NCBI GenBank assembly: GCA_014652975.1
Contig: BMZV01000001.1
Coordinates: 1,039,320 to 1,103,319 of the forward strand
From: Kocuria marina
GTDB taxonomy: Bacteria; Actinomycetota; Actinomycetes; Actinomycetales; Micrococcaceae
DNA: 64,000 nt
Direction: 5' to 3'
Shown here: piece after piece, positions 36,583 to 45,564 of the stretch
Layout of the letters: every line of letters starts with the position of its first letter
How positions within the stretch are numbered: the stretch's first letter is position 1
The notes under the pieces: model-generated
What the model was told of the DNA's origin: nothing
Databases searched by the model: none
The model's input: only the letters and a program-made list of their open reading frames with translations
Program-made: the position numbers and the translations under genes

Positions 36583-37773
36583 ATGGCAGGCAACCGTTCC
36601 GTCGTCTTCCGCGGCGTGAAGAACATGCAGGTTGAGGATCTGGACTTCCCGAAGCTCCAGATGCCCAACGGCAAGAAGGCACCCCACGGTGTTGTCCTGA
36701 AGATCGTGGCTTCCAACATCTGCGGTAGTGACCTCCACATCTACCGCGGGTCCTTCCCCGCCCCGGAAGGCATGGTCATGGGGCATGAGATGACCGGGGA
36801 AGTCGTGGAAATCGGCTCTGACGTCGAGTTCCTGAAGGAAGGCGACCTGGTCTCGGTTCCCTTCAACGTGGCTTGCGGCCGCTGCCGCAACTGCCGCAAC
36901 GGTCGTACCGAGGTCTGCCAGACCTGCAACCCGGACGCCGATTCCGCTGCCTACGGCTTCAACCTGGGCGGCTGGGACGGCGGACAGGCCGAGTATCTGT
37001 TTGTTCCCTATGCGGACTTCCAGCTGCTGAAGTTCCCGGACCGTGACCAGGCCATGGAGAAGATCCGCGATCTGGCGCTTCTCTCTGACATCCTCCCGAC
37101 TGCCTTCCACGGCCTCATGGAGGCCGGCGCCAAGCCCGGGTCCACTGTCTACATCGCGGGGGCCGGCCCCGTGGGCCGTTGCGGCGCCGCAGCTGCGCGC
37201 CTGCTGGGGGCGTCCTGCATCATCGTCGGAGACCATGACAAGGATCGCTTGGCCCTGATGAAGCGCAACGGTTGCGAAACCATTGACCTCAACGAGGATG
37301 TCCCGCTGCAGGACCAGATCGAAAAGATCCTTGGCGAGCCGATGGTCGACTGCGCCGTGGACTACGTCGGCACCGAAGCTCACGGCATCGGCAAGGACGC
37401 GGACAAAGAGGATCCGGCCTATGCGATCAACCAGGTGATCGACGTTACCCGCGCGGGAGGCGCCACCGGCATCATCGGCATCTACGGGCCTGACCCCCTG
37501 GCGGATTCCAAGGACGAGCAGAACGGCATCTACCCGATTGAATTCGGCAACGCTTGGATCAAGTCCCCGAAGATCACCGCTGGCCAGGCGCCGATCATGC
37601 ATTACAACTACGAGTTGATGCAGGCGATCCTGTGGGACCGCATGCCGTACCTGTCGGACATGCTGCAGACCAAGGTCATCGGCCTTGACGATGCTCCTCA
37701 GGCCTACGCGGACTTCGACAACAGCTCGCAGGAGAAGTACATCATCGACCCCCACGGCATGATCGCCTCCTGA
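36583..37773 (+). CDS. fdhA: Glutathione-independent formaldehyde dehydrogenase (zinc, NAD)
   Basis: 396 residues of the zinc alcohol dehydrogenase superfamily, PFDH type. Catalytic-zinc site: ICGSDLHIYRG and GHEMTGEVVE; structural-zinc cysteines: CGRCRNCRNGRTEVCQTC; NAD site: GSTVYIAGAGPVGRCGAAAA; the insertion GIYGPDPLADSKDEQNGIYP is typical of Pseudomonas putida-type FDH. It dismutates or oxidises formaldehyde to formate. ATG 36583 follows AAGGAGTG. Third positions are visibly less G+C-rich than in the first 36 kb, suggesting separate acquisition; it lies next to plasmid remnants. Confidence 0.9.
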   Translation: MAGNRSVVFRGVKNMQVEDLDFPKLQMPNGKKAPHGVVLKIVASNICGSDLHIYRGSFPAPEGMVMGHEMTGEVVEIGSDVEFLKEGDLVSVPFNVACGRCRNCRNGRTEVCQTCNPDADSAAYGFNLGGWDGGQAEYLFVPYADFQLLKFPDRDQAMEKIRDLALLSDILPTAFHGLMEAGAKPGSTVYIAGAGPVGRCGAAAARLLGASCIIVGDHDKDRLALMKRNGCETIDLNEDVPLQDQIEKILGEPMVDCAVDYVGTEAHGIGKDADKEDPAYAINQVIDVTRAGGATGIIGIYGPDPLADSKDEQNGIYPIEFGNAWIKSPKITAGQAPIMHYNYELMQAILWDRMPYLSDMLQTKVIGLDDAPQAYADFDNSSQEKYIIDPHGMIAS

Positions 37774-37784
37774 TCTTGCTCACC

Positions 37785-37825
37785 CGGTAGTGAGGCCCTG
37801 GCAATTTGCCAGGGCCTCGCTACCG
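37785..37825 (+). terminator. Long hairpin after fdhA
   Basis: CGGTAGTGAGGCCCTGGCA pairs with TGCCAGGGCCTCGCTACCG (one G-T pair) around a short ATT loop. No T-run follows. Confidence 0.65.
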
Positions 37826-37868
37826 CCAGGACGCGCCCCAAGCTGAGGGCGCCTTTTCGTTCTCTCCT

Positions 37869-38417
37869 ATGGCCGGTCAGGAAAACAGCTGGCCGTGAAC
37901 CCGGTGCCAGGGGTTCCACAGCACCCTCCGCCGACGGCGCGTCGAGCTGGAGAAAGCGGGGGCCACCATCACCTCCGCCGGGTGGCAGATGCCCATGACC
38001 GCACTCATCGCTGTGGGCCTCATCCACGGCGAAGGTTTCCGTACCGCCCCCCAGACCAGTCCCGTGGCATCTCCCGCTCAAACCCCTGAGGCATCGGAGA
38101 GCACCGGTCGGCTGCTCGAGCGCGTCCGCGAGCTGGAAACCGAGGTCCAGGAATGGCGCCGGCGCGCCGAAGTTGCTGAAGCACGAGCCGAAGAACGTCG
38201 GCGAGCTCTCGACGCCCTCCAAATCGCCAACGAAACCGAGCGCATGGCGCTGCGCATGCTCACCGGGTAGAGCTCCCACATCACGCAGGCTCCTGCTACT
38301 CCAGAACCTGTTCGTCCCACCCCGACGGCAGAGCCGGAAACGTCACCGGAACCCGCAGCCCCTGTGGCACCGCCCGAGCCGCGCCGCGGGTTCTTCTCCC
38401 GCATCTTCTCGGCCTAA
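37869..38417 (+). pseudogene. Plasmid mobilisation-region gene with two in-frame stops
   Basis: One frame stays coherent across two stops. MAGQENSWP ends at TGA 37896; then FHSTLRRRRVELEKAGATIT, SAGWQMPMTALIAVGLIHGE, a coiled-coil stretch (RELETEVQEWRRRAEVAEAR), TAG at 38268, and a Pro-rich tail ending RRGFFSRIFSA with TAA at 38415. The arrangement of a charged N-terminus, coiled coil and GFFSRIF tail is reminiscent of small proteins near relaxase genes on actinobacterial plasmids (from memory, moderate confidence). It is convergent with a relaxase fragment. Confidence 0.5.
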
Positions 38418-38423
38418 GCCCAG

Positions 38424-38858
38424 CTACAGGCCTCGCCCGCGGTCCTCTCGGTCGGGGTCGGAACGGCAAAGATGCTGCGCCTGTTCCATCGAATGAAGCG
38501 GGGCTACCCGCTGTTGCTGCTGGGGCGCCGGGGGTTGCTTCCGAGGTGCCGGGTTGTCCAGCTCCACGACCTTGCGGATCTGCTCCCACTCCGCGCGGCG
38601 GACCGCTACCACCTCGGTCTGTTGCTCCTGCAGCTGACGCACCGCGACCACCGAGCGTTTACCCCGCCCCGCCTCACGGCGCCGCGGCGCCGTCTGCAAA
38701 CCGTGCTCCAACTCCAGCCGGGTGCACGCGCTCTGGGCCGCACGCCGGTCGTTGCGCCCGTGCCACACCGTCCCCTCGTCACTGACCCGGCACACCACCA
38801 CATGCACATGGTCATCAGCGTGGCGGACCATCACGCACGGGTGCTCCTCGAAACCCAT
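38424..38858 (-). pseudogene. Relaxase (MobA/VirD2-like) fragment
   Basis: About 144 residues. HPCVMVRHADDHVHVVVCRV contains the relaxase metal motif HxDxxHxHxV, followed by WHGRNDRRAAQSACTRLELE, typical of plasmid MobA/TraI nuclease domains. The region with the catalytic Tyr should lie upstream, but homology stops exactly at 38858, where the 19-bp repeat bounding the mobile element begins. It also ends early at the 3' side. Its interruption marks the left junction of the element. Confidence 0.65.
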
Positions 38859-38980
38859 GGGATGCGAGACGTCTCGTCCAGGAAATTTGCGCCCGCATGA
38901 TTGCGCGGTTCGACCTGTCTCGTAGCTATGTGCTTTATCTATGCCCCTAGAATCGGATACTCAACGTTAGTTGCGAGACA
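38859..38980 (+). promoter_or_regulatory. res-like site upstream of resolvase 1
   Basis: Contains the near-palindrome TGCGAGACGTCTCGT (within 38859-38877), TGTCTCGTA (38916-38924) and TTGCGAGACA (38971-38980), 12 bp before the resolvase ATG. Inverted TGCGAGAC/GTCTCG arms are what a resolvase dimer site should look like. Resolvase 2 has the same layout. Confidence 0.55.
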
Positions 38981-38992
38981 GATGAGGTGGAC

Positions 38993-39586
38993 ATGGGGAA
39001 GCTGATCGGGTATGCGCGCGTCTCGACGCGCCAGCAGGATGCGGACCGTCAAGTGTCTGACCTGGTGGGTGCCGGTGTGCGGCGCGATGACATCTATGCA
39101 GACAGTGGAGTGTCTGGAGGGCGTGCATCGCGTCCGGCGTTCGACAAGGCGGTGGCCGCGCTCGAGGAGGGCGACACGCTGGTGATTACCACGCTGGATC
39201 GGTTGGGGCGGTCGACGCAGAACATGCTGGCCTTCGCGGAAGCGCTGCGGGGAAGGGGTGCCGGATTGCGGGTGCTCAACCTCGGTGGGGGAGATGTGGA
39301 CACCGCGACACCGATGGGCTCGATGGTCTTTACCGTCATGGCCGCGCTGGCCCAGATGGAACTGGAGATCAAGCGGGAGCGGATTACCGACTCGGTGGCC
39401 AAGCGGCGGGCCGCGGGCAAAGACCTCGGTGGACGGCGTCAGACCTTCACCGACTCCCAGATCCGCAATGCTCTCCGGCTGATCGAGGGAGGCGAGCCGG
39501 CCACCCAGGTCGCCCGGGACCTCGGCATGTCCAGGGCCACCCTCTACCGGCGGATTCGAGAGCTACCGCAAGTGACGACCATCTGA
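38993..39586 (+). CDS. Serine resolvase/invertase 1
   Basis: 197 residues. Catalytic serine in IGYARVSTRQQ (S11), then TLVITTLDRLGRSTQNMLAF, EIKRERITDSVAKRRAAGKD and a C-terminal helix-turn-helix (ATQVARDLGMSRATLYRRIR). It is the small resolvase type, not a large integrase. Closely similar to resolvase 2 at 62798-63385, which reads in the opposite direction. ATG 38993 is used; a GTG six bases upstream is possible. GATGAGGTGG precedes it. Confidence 0.9.
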   Translation: MGKLIGYARVSTRQQDADRQVSDLVGAGVRRDDIYADSGVSGGRASRPAFDKAVAALEEGDTLVITTLDRLGRSTQNMLAFAEALRGRGAGLRVLNLGGGDVDTATPMGSMVFTVMAALAQMELEIKRERITDSVAKRRAAGKDLGGRRQTFTDSQIRNALRLIEGGEPATQVARDLGMSRATLYRRIRELPQVTTI

Positions 39587-39653
39587 GTACGTCGGTGCCT
39601 GTGGACACCGTGCTGCGTATGACGCCGACCAGCAGCCGGATCGTTAGGCCTTC

Positions 39654-39689
39654 GGGATCGAGCCGCCATCGTGACGGCGGCTCGATCCC
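39654..39689. terminator. Bidirectional hairpin between resolvase 1 and arsI
   Basis: GGGATCGAGCCGCC pairs perfectly with GGCGGCTCGATCCC around an 8-nt loop, between convergent genes. Confidence 0.7.
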
Positions 39690-39698
39690 GGTGGTGTC

Positions 39699-40199
39699 TC
39701 AGCAGCAGCTGGGCTGCTTGGTGGTCTGCTTGCCAGCGTCGGCAGGGGCGGGCTGGTCGTCGGTGGTGCAGCAGGTGCCGTCGCCGGCCACGTCGGACTG
39801 CTCGGGATCGGTCTTGCCTTCCAGGTCGGGGCGGGCATCGGCTTTGACGGTGTAGACCTCCCAGGGTTCCTGGCCGGGGCCGGTGACCCAGACCTTGTCC
39901 TGGACGGCGTAGCAGCAGGTGGTCTCCTCCTCGGGGCGGGTGGCCAGTCCGGCGTCGGCCAGGCGGGCGGCGGCGGCGTTGACGACATCGGTGGACTCGA
40001 CCTCCACCCCGAGGTGGTCCATCCGGGTGTCCTCCCCGGGTTCGCCCTCGAGCAGGACGAGCTTGAGGGCGGGTTCGGTGATGGCGAAGTTGGCGTAGCC
40101 GGGCCGGCGCTTGGCCGGGGTGGTGTTGAACAGTGTCGAGTAGAACGCGATGGAGGCCTCGAGATCGGCGACGCGCAGGGCGAGCTGGACTCTGGACAT
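39699..40199 (-). CDS. arsI: ArsI/CadI-family vicinal-oxygen-chelate metalloenzyme (C-As lyase-like)
   Basis: 166 residues. The glyoxalase-like fold begins with RVQLALRVADLEASIAFYST; the family marks are the cysteine pair in EETTCCYAVQDKVWVTGPG and GQEPWEVYTVKAD. ArsI cleaves the carbon-arsenic bond of trivalent organoarsenicals such as methylarsenite; CadI is the related cadmium-induced protein. The tail adds GTCCTTDD and ends in PSCC, two more Cys pairs. Divergent from arsR 1 with an AT-rich operator region between. RBS AAGGAACC. Confidence 0.85.
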   Translation of the reverse strand: MSRVQLALRVADLEASIAFYSTLFNTTPAKRRPGYANFAITEPALKLVLLEGEPGEDTRMDHLGVEVESTDVVNAAAARLADAGLATRPEEETTCCYAVQDKVWVTGPGQEPWEVYTVKADARPDLEGKTDPEQSDVAGDGTCCTTDDQPAPADAGKQTTKQPSCC

Positions 40200-40298
40200 G
40201 ACGGGTTCCTTTCCGGAAATGACGGCCCAACATTGGATATAGATCACCGTCGATGTCATGATCTTGCCACCGGCATCGAGAAGCGTCAATATAGATGC
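40200..40298. promoter_or_regulatory. Divergent arsI/arsR promoter region
   Basis: AT-rich spacer with two similar stretches, TTGGATATAGATCACCG and TCAATATAGATGCATG, plausible ArsR sites near each promoter. The arsR mRNA may be almost leaderless, as no Shine-Dalgarno precedes ATG 40299. Confidence 0.4.
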
Positions 40299-40667
40299 AT
40301 GTCTATTTCTGGTGACGATTCCTCGGCGGCGTCGACCGCTTTGGCCTGTTGTGCTCCGCTGGCACGGGAACCGCTGGGCAGGGGACAGGCGGAGGGGATC
40401 GCCGCGCTGTTGAAGGCTCTGGCGGATCCGGTGCGGTTGCAGCTGCTGTCGATGGTGCTGGCTCACCCGGGTGGGGAGGCGTGTGTGTGCGACCTGCTGC
40501 CGGGGTTCGAGTTGTCCCAGCCCACGATCAGCCACCACCTGAAGGTCCTGCACGAGGCCGGGTTGCTGGAGCGGGACAAGCGTGGAGTGTGGGTGTACTA
40601 CCGCGCTCACCCGGCGGCGCTGGAGGCGCTGGGGACGTTGTTCGCCCCAGCGTCCGCCACCGCGTGA
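40299..40667 (+). CDS. arsR: ArsR-family arsenic-responsive repressor 1
   Basis: 122 residues. Winged helix with DVC-type motif ACVCDLLPGFELSQPTISHH (C62, C64), and recognition helix SQPTISHHLKVLHEAGLL. A vicinal Cys pair near the N-terminus (ALACCAPLA, C17-C18) could complete an As(III) site. Its stop overlaps the GTG of the acetyltransferase (GTGA), so the two are coupled. It probably controls arsI and itself. Confidence 0.9.
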   Translation: MSISGDDSSAASTALACCAPLAREPLGRGQAEGIAALLKALADPVRLQLLSMVLAHPGGEACVCDLLPGFELSQPTISHHLKVLHEAGLLERDKRGVWVYYRAHPAALEALGTLFAPASATA

Positions 40668-41239
40668 CCAGCACACCCCCGCCCGCGGACCGTGCGGTGG
40701 GGCCGTATGTGCCGCAGGGTGGGGCCGGGGCGGTTACCGTGGTCGGGCTGCAGGAGTGCCACTGGCCGGCCGTGCGCGAGATCTACGCCGCGGGCATCGC
40801 CACCGGCCAGGCCACCTTCGAGGCTCGGCCACCGGGCTGGGAGGCTTTCGCGGCGGGCAAACCGGCGCACCTGCGCCAGGTGGCCGTCGATGACCACGGT
40901 GCGGTGCTGGGCTGGGTCGCCGCCTCCCCGGTCTCGGCCCGGCCCGTGTACGCCGGGGTGGTGGAGGAGTCCGTCTACGTCCACCCGGACGCGGCCGGGC
41001 CCGGGGTCGGGCGCCTGCTGCTGCAGGCCCTGATCGCCTCGGCGGAGGCCGCGGGGGTGTGGACGATCGAGGCGAAGATCTTCCCGGAGAACACCGCCAG
41101 CCTGTCCCTGCACCAGACGCTCGGGTTCGAGCCGGTGGGGGTGCGCCGGCGCCTGGGACGGATGAGCCACGGCCCGCACGCGGGGCAGTGGCGTGACGTG
41201 ATCCTGCTCGAGCGGCGCAGCGCCACCATCGGCACCTGA
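40664..41239 (+). CDS. GNAT N-acetyltransferase, phosphinothricin/arsinothricin acetyltransferase type (ArsN1-like)
   Basis: 191 residues. WPAVREIYAAGIATGQATFE is the typical start of phosphinothricin acetyltransferases, with acetyl-CoA loop VHPDAAGPGVGRLLLQALIA and FPENTASLSLHQTLGFEPVG. In ars operons this family (ArsN1) acetylates the antibiotic arsinothricin, so organoarsenical resistance is a good guess; methionine sulfoximine or phosphinothricin are alternatives. Translationally coupled to arsR 1. Confidence 0.8.
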   Translation: MTSTPPPADRAVGPYVPQGGAGAVTVVGLQECHWPAVREIYAAGIATGQATFEARPPGWEAFAAGKPAHLRQVAVDDHGAVLGWVAASPVSARPVYAGVVEESVYVHPDAAGPGVGRLLLQALIASAEAAGVWTIEAKIFPENTASLSLHQTLGFEPVGVRRRLGRMSHGPHAGQWRDVILLERRSATIGT

Positions 41240-41273
41240 ACCCACCCCCGTCGCTTGACGGGCCTGTCGGGGG

Positions 41274-42356
41274 TCAGCGGGCGGGCACCGGCGCCGGGGT
41301 GGCCAGGTGCCGTTTCAGGGCGGCGGCGGTCGCCTTGGCGGTGGGCCCGACCCCGATGAGGGTGGCCGAGCCGGGCCCGGTCCAGTCCCCGTAGCCCACC
41401 AGGTACAGCCCCGGCACCTGTACCGAGGCGGTCCCGTCGGTGCGGATCGTCCCGTCGGCCTCGCGCACATGCAGGGGCCGCAGGTGGCGCAGGGCGGGGC
41501 GGAAACCGGTGCACCAGATCACCGCGTCCACCTCCTGCTCCCGCCCGTCGGCCCAGGTAACGCCGGTGGGCGTGAAGCGGTCGAACATCGGTTCCGGGTG
41601 CAGCAGCCCGGCGTCCCGGGCGCGCTTGACCGGGGGCACCACGACGATGTTGCCCAGCGCCGCGACCCCGCCCGGGTCCGGCTGCCCGGCAGCCAGGGCC
41701 CGGGAGCGTTCGGTGGCCACGCGGAAGAGCTCCCGGCCGTCGACCTCATCGGGCAACCAGTGCGGCTCGCCCTTGAGGCACCAGGTCAGCTCCGCGACCT
41801 CGGCGATCTCCGCGGCGATCTGGGCCCCGGAGTTCGCCCCGCCCACCACCGCCACGCGCTTTCCCGCGTACGCTGCCGGCCCACCGTAGTGGGCGCTGTG
41901 CACTTGGGTTCCGGTGAACGCTCGTTGGCCGGGGACGGTGGGCCAGAAGGGCTGGGACCAGGTCCCGGTCGCACTGACCACCGCCCGGGCAGACCAGGTG
42001 TCTCCGGTGGTGGTCTGCACACGGAAGCCCTCGTCGTCACGGTGCACCGCGCTCACGTGCACCGACCGGCGGACCGGCAACTCGTAGCGGGTTTCGTAGT
42101 CGGTGAGGTAGTCGATGACATGGGCCGCATCCGGGTTGTCCGCCCCGGTGGAAGGCATGAGCCGGCCCGGCAGGGAGGAATAGGAAGCCTGGGAGAACAG
42201 CCGCAACGAGGGCCAGGTGTGCCGCCAGGCTCCGCCGGGGATTTCCTGGTCGTCGAGGATCACGAAGGACAGGTCCGTGCGGCGGCGCAGATACCAGCCC
42301 ACCGCCAGACCCGCTTGGCCGCCGCCGATGATCACCACGTCCACCTGGTGTCCCAT
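41274..42356 (-). CDS. arsO: ArsO-type flavin-dependent monooxygenase
   Basis: 360 residues. FAD motif VVIIGGGQAGLAVGWYLRRR at the N-terminus, RHTWPSLRLFSQASYSSLPG (family mark), NADPH motif VAVVGGANSGAQIAAEIAEV and the terminal ATG-like VDAVIWCTGFRPAL. ArsO proteins occur widely in ars clusters; the exact substrate is unsettled. ATG 42356 follows GGGAGGCTGAGC. A strong hairpin separates it from arsC upstream, so it may be read through weakly or have its own promoter. Confidence 0.85.
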   Translation of the reverse strand: MGHQVDVVIIGGGQAGLAVGWYLRRRTDLSFVILDDQEIPGGAWRHTWPSLRLFSQASYSSLPGRLMPSTGADNPDAAHVIDYLTDYETRYELPVRRSVHVSAVHRDDEGFRVQTTTGDTWSARAVVSATGTWSQPFWPTVPGQRAFTGTQVHSAHYGGPAAYAGKRVAVVGGANSGAQIAAEIAEVAELTWCLKGEPHWLPDEVDGRELFRVATERSRALAAGQPDPGGVAALGNIVVVPPVKRARDAGLLHPEPMFDRFTPTGVTWADGREQEVDAVIWCTGFRPALRHLRPLHVREADGTIRTDGTASVQVPGLYLVGYGDWTGPGSATLIGVGPTAKATAAALKRHLATPAPVPAR

Positions 42357-42391
42357 GATGCTCAGCCTCCCATTGGTTTCGCTTTCCAAGC

Positions 42392-42433
42392 GGGTTCGGC
42401 CCCGCCCCGACGGGTCGGGGTGGGGCCGAACCC
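42392..42433 (-). terminator. Strong hairpin between arsC and arsO
   Basis: GGGTTCGGCCCCGCCCCGA pairs with TCGGGGTGGGGCCGAACCC (42415-42433), essentially perfect over 19 bp. No T-run on the minus strand, so it may attenuate rather than stop transcription into arsO. Confidence 0.7.
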
Positions 42434-42445
42434 CGGGTGGTGTGC

Positions 42446-43075
42446 TCAGTTGCGGATCTGGTCCCACAGGGCCTGGACCCGGGTGTCGATGGCCTCGACG
42501 ATCTCCCGCACGCCCTCCAGGGTCTCCTGGGAGGGGTCGGCGATGCCCCAGTCCAGGTAGCGCTTGCCCGGAGACACCGGGCAGGCGTCCCCGCAGCCCA
42601 TCGTGATCACGTAGTCCGCCGCGCGCACCACGTCGTCGGTCAGCGGCTTCGGGAAGGCCCCCGTCAGGTCGATCCCACGCTCGGCCAAGACTTCGACCAC
42701 CAGCGGGTGGACCTCGGCTCCGGGCAGGGACCCGGCGGAGCGGACCTCCACTCCATTCCCGGCGTGGTGGGCCAGCAGGGCCGCGGCGATCTGGGAGCGG
42801 CCGATGTTGTGCACGCACACGAACAGCACCTGCGCGACCGGCTTGTCGATCTTGCCCTGGGACTGGGCCAGAGCACGGAGCCGGTCATCAGCGAAGTGCC
42901 CGGCGGTGGCCGCCAAATAGGTGCGGACGCGCGCGGTACGCGACAGCGTCGCGTAGGACTCGAAGACGTAGCGCTCAACCGTCTCCGGAGAGAAAATCCC
43001 CGCGTAGCGCTCGGCCAAGTGGGCGGCGGTGCGAGACAGGACGTGGGTATCCATGGTCTCGGTGGGCTGGGTCAT
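42446..43075 (-). CDS. arsC: Arsenate reductase, low-MW phosphatase type with N-terminal helical domain
   Basis: 209 residues. Residues 1-80 form a helical domain (VLSRTAAHLAERYAGIFSPE, TARVRTYLAATAGHFADDRL); from residue 81 an LMW-PTPase fold with the CX5R loop VCVHNIGRSQ (C87, R93) and [20 protein letters not shown]. This two-domain form is common in actinobacterial ars operons. It reduces arsenate to arsenite. The first of three ArsC-type genes in the operon reading down from acr3. Confidence 0.85.
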   Translation of the reverse strand: MTQPTETMDTHVLSRTAAHLAERYAGIFSPETVERYVFESYATLSRTARVRTYLAATAGHFADDRLRALAQSQGKIDKPVAQVLFVCVHNIGRSQIAAALLAHHAGNGVEVRSAGSLPGAEVHPLVVEVLAERGIDLTGAFPKPLTDDVVRAADYVITMGCGDACPVSPGKRYLDWGIADPSQETLEGVREIVEAIDTRVQALWDQIRN

Positions 43076-43105
43076 GGCGACTCCTGGTTCCGTGCGGTGG
43101 GTGGG

Positions 43106-44551
43106 TCAGCAGCAGGACGAGCGGACGGAGACCGGGGCGGCCCCGATGGTGACCGGCTGGGGCCCGGAGCAGCAGGCATCGGCCGGCTCCTGCGCCACGG
43201 CCGGGGCGCAGCAGCCCAGCTCCTCGGTGCTGTTGTCAGCAGACCCCGGAGCCGGGAGGTCGCAGGAGCCGCCGAGGTCGGTGGAGCACACCCCGGTCTC
43301 GGGCAGGACCAGCTGCACGTCATCGGCCGCGGCGCGGTCCCCGGCCAGGGCGGCGGCGATGGAGCGGACCTGCTCGTAGCCGGTGGCCATCAGGAAGGTC
43401 GGGGCGCGCCCGTAGGACTTCATGCCCACGATGTAGAACCCGGCTTCCGGGTGGGCCAGCATCTTCTCCCCGTGCGGGGTGACGGACCCACAGGAGTGGA
43501 ACTCCGGGTCGATCAACGGCCCCAGCTGGCGCGGGGCGTCCACGGCCGGGTCCAGGTCCAGGCGCAGCTCGGCGAGCATCCCCAGGTTCGGGCGGAACCC
43601 GGTGGCCGGCACCAGCAGATCCACGCTGAGTTCTTCCTCCCCGGTGGGGGTGGTGGCCCGGACGCTCAGCCCATCAGCCGTCGTGCTGAAGCCGGTGATG
43701 GTGAAGGAGGTGTGCACCTCGATCACCCCGGACTCCACGAGCCGGCGCAGCCGGGTGCCCAACGCACCCCGGGCGGCCAGCTCGTCACGGTCCTCCCCGC
43801 CGTAAACCCGGCTGACATCAGCCGAGCGCACGGCCCAGGAGATCCGGGTACCCGGCTCCGTCTCGGCCAGGGCACCGAGCTCCAGCAAGGTGTTCGCCGC
43901 CGAATGCCCGGCCCCGACCACCAGCACGTGGCGGCCGGTGAAGCGGTCCCGGTCCCGGCCGGTGACATCGGGCAGCGGGGCGGTGATCCGCCCGGCCGTC
44001 ACGGCCTCAGCCTCCCCGGGGGCGGGCAGCCCGGCTTGGCCCAGCGGGTTCGGTGTCGCCCAGGTGCCGGAGGCGTCGATCACCGCCGACGCCCGGATGT
44101 CCTCGAGGGCCCCGCCGGGGTGCTGGACGCGCACCAGGAACGGGGTGGTTTCCCGGTTGCCGGTGCGGGTCTTGTCCATCCCCGTCCGGCTCACGGCCAC
44201 CACACGGGCGCCAGTGCGGATCTGCCCGGCCAGGAGCCCGGCGAGGGGCTGGAGGTAGCACTCCACCAGCTCAGCCCCGGTGGGCAGGTCCTCGGGGTCG
44301 GGTGCGGTCCAGCCCTGGGTCTCCAGCAGACGGGCGGCGGCGGCGTCGACGTTGTAGCGCCACGGGGAGAACAGTCGGGTGTGACCCCACTCCCGGATCG
44401 CCGCCCCCTCCTGCGGGCCGGCCTCGAGGACCAGCGGGGTGAGGCCACGCTCAGTCAGATGGGCGGCGGCGGCCAGGCCCACGGGCCCGGCACCGATCAC
44501 GACGACCGGCAGAGCAGCAGTGTCGGGGGTGTGGGTGGTGGTCTCAGGCAT
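43106..44551 (-). CDS. Ars-associated FAD-dependent oxidoreductase with Cys-rich C-terminal tail
   Basis: 481 residues. N-terminal FAD motif [17 protein letters not shown], second nucleotide motif [20 protein letters not shown] and [12 protein letters not shown]. The last 65 residues are unusual: they contain isolated Cys and three vicinal pairs (LGCCAP, ACCSGP, and the final SSCC). Such flavoproteins are frequent neighbours of acr3/arsC in actinobacteria but lack a settled function; the tail suggests binding or relay of As(III). ATG 44551 overlaps the trxB stop by 8 bp. Confidence 0.8.
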   Translation of the reverse strand: MPETTTHTPDTAALPVVVIGAGPVGLAAAAHLTERGLTPLVLEAGPQEGAAIREWGHTRLFSPWRYNVDAAAARLLETQGWTAPDPEDLPTGAELVECYLQPLAGLLAGQIRTGARVVAVSRTGMDKTRTGNRETTPFLVRVQHPGGALEDIRASAVIDASGTWATPNPLGQAGLPAPGEAEAVTAGRITAPLPDVTGRDRDRFTGRHVLVVGAGHSAANTLLELGALAETEPGTRISWAVRSADVSRVYGGEDRDELAARGALGTRLRRLVESGVIEVHTSFTITGFSTTADGLSVRATTPTGEEELSVDLLVPATGFRPNLGMLAELRLDLDPAVDAPRQLGPLIDPEFHSCGSVTPHGEKMLAHPEAGFYIVGMKSYGRAPTFLMATGYEQVRSIAAALAGDRAAADDVQLVLPETGVCSTDLGGSCDLPAPGSADNSTEELGCCAPAVAQEPADACCSGPQPVTIGAAPVSVRSSCC

Positions 44552-45551
44552 GGGTGGTCTCCTCCACGAGGGCGGTGGCGATGGACTCGGCGTCGTCCAG
44601 GGCGGCCAGGTAGCGTTCGGCGTCCAGGGCGGCGGCGCACCCGGTGCCGGCGGCGGTGATGGCCTGGCGGTAGCGGTGGTCCACCGCGTCCCCGCAGGCG
44701 AACACCCCGGGCAGGTTGGTGACGGTGGTGGGGGAGTCCACGACGATGTAGCCCTCCCCATCCAGCTCCAGCTGACCGGCCACCAGCTCCGTGCGCGGGA
44801 TGTGGCCGATGGCCACGAACACCCCCGTGGCGGCCAGTTCCCGGGTGGCCCCGGTGGTGGTGTCGGTCAGGGTGACCCCGGTGACCTTGTCGTCGCCGTG
44901 GATGGCGGTGACCGCGCTGTGGTAGGCGAAGTGGATCTTCTCGTTGTCCTTGGCTCGCTGGGCCATGATCCGCGAGGCCCGCAATTGGTCGCGGCGCACG
45001 ACCACGGTCACCGAGACGGCGAAGCGGGTGAGGAACAGCGCTTCCTCCATGGCCGAGTCCCCGCCGCCGACCACCACGATGTCCTGGTTGCGGAAGAAGA
45101 ACCCGTCACAGGTCGCACACCAGGACACTCCGTGGCCGGACAGGCGCTTCTCCTCGTCCAGGCCCAGTTCCTTATAGGCGGAGCCGGTGGCCACGATCAC
45201 CGCCGGCGCCCGGTACGTCTTGCCCTCCAAGGTGGTGACCTCTTTGAGGTGGCCTTTGAGCTGGACGGTGGCGGCGTCGTCGTAGTCGATGATCGCCCCG
45301 AAGCGTTCGGCCTGCTCGCTCAGCCCGGCCATGAGCTCTGGGCCCTGGATCCCGGACGGGAAGCCGGGGAAGTTCTCCACCTCGGTGGTGTTCATCAGCG
45401 CACCGCCGTGGGTGACGGACCCGGCGATCACCCGCGGGGCCAACCCTGCCCGGGCGGCGTAGATCGCGGCGGTGTAGCCGGCCGGTCCGGAACCGATGAT
45501 GATCAGCTTGTCCGTCGCAGCAACGGGGCCGGTGCCGGTGTTCGTGGTCAT
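44544..45551 (-). CDS. trxB: Thioredoxin reductase
   Basis: 335 residues. FAD motif [20 protein letters not shown], redox-active CATCDG, NADPH motif [19 protein letters not shown] and C-terminal [20 protein letters not shown]. It would regenerate thioredoxin for arsenate reduction by the ArsC proteins that use it. No thioredoxin gene lies nearby. Length normal. Confidence 0.9.
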   Translation of the reverse strand: MTTNTGTGPVAATDKLIIIGSGPAGYTAAIYAARAGLAPRVIAGSVTHGGALMNTTEVENFPGFPSGIQGPELMAGLSEQAERFGAIIDYDDAATVQLKGHLKEVTTLEGKTYRAPAVIVATGSAYKELGLDEEKRLSGHGVSWCATCDGFFFRNQDIVVVGGGDSAMEEALFLTRFAVSVTVVVRRDQLRASRIMAQRAKDNEKIHFAYHSAVTAIHGDDKVTGVTLTDTTTGATRELAATGVFVAIGHIPRTELVAGQLELDGEGYIVVDSPTTVTNLPGVFACGDAVDHRYRQAITAAGTGCAAALDAERYLAALDDAESIATALVEETTHA

Positions 45552-45564
45552 GACCGTCCCCGCC

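Noticed and set aside
37704..38279. 191-codon minus-strand ORF over the fdhA end and the plasmid remnant
   Set aside because: It spans the fdhA terminator hairpin, has low-complexity composition and opposes a coherent coiled-coil frame.
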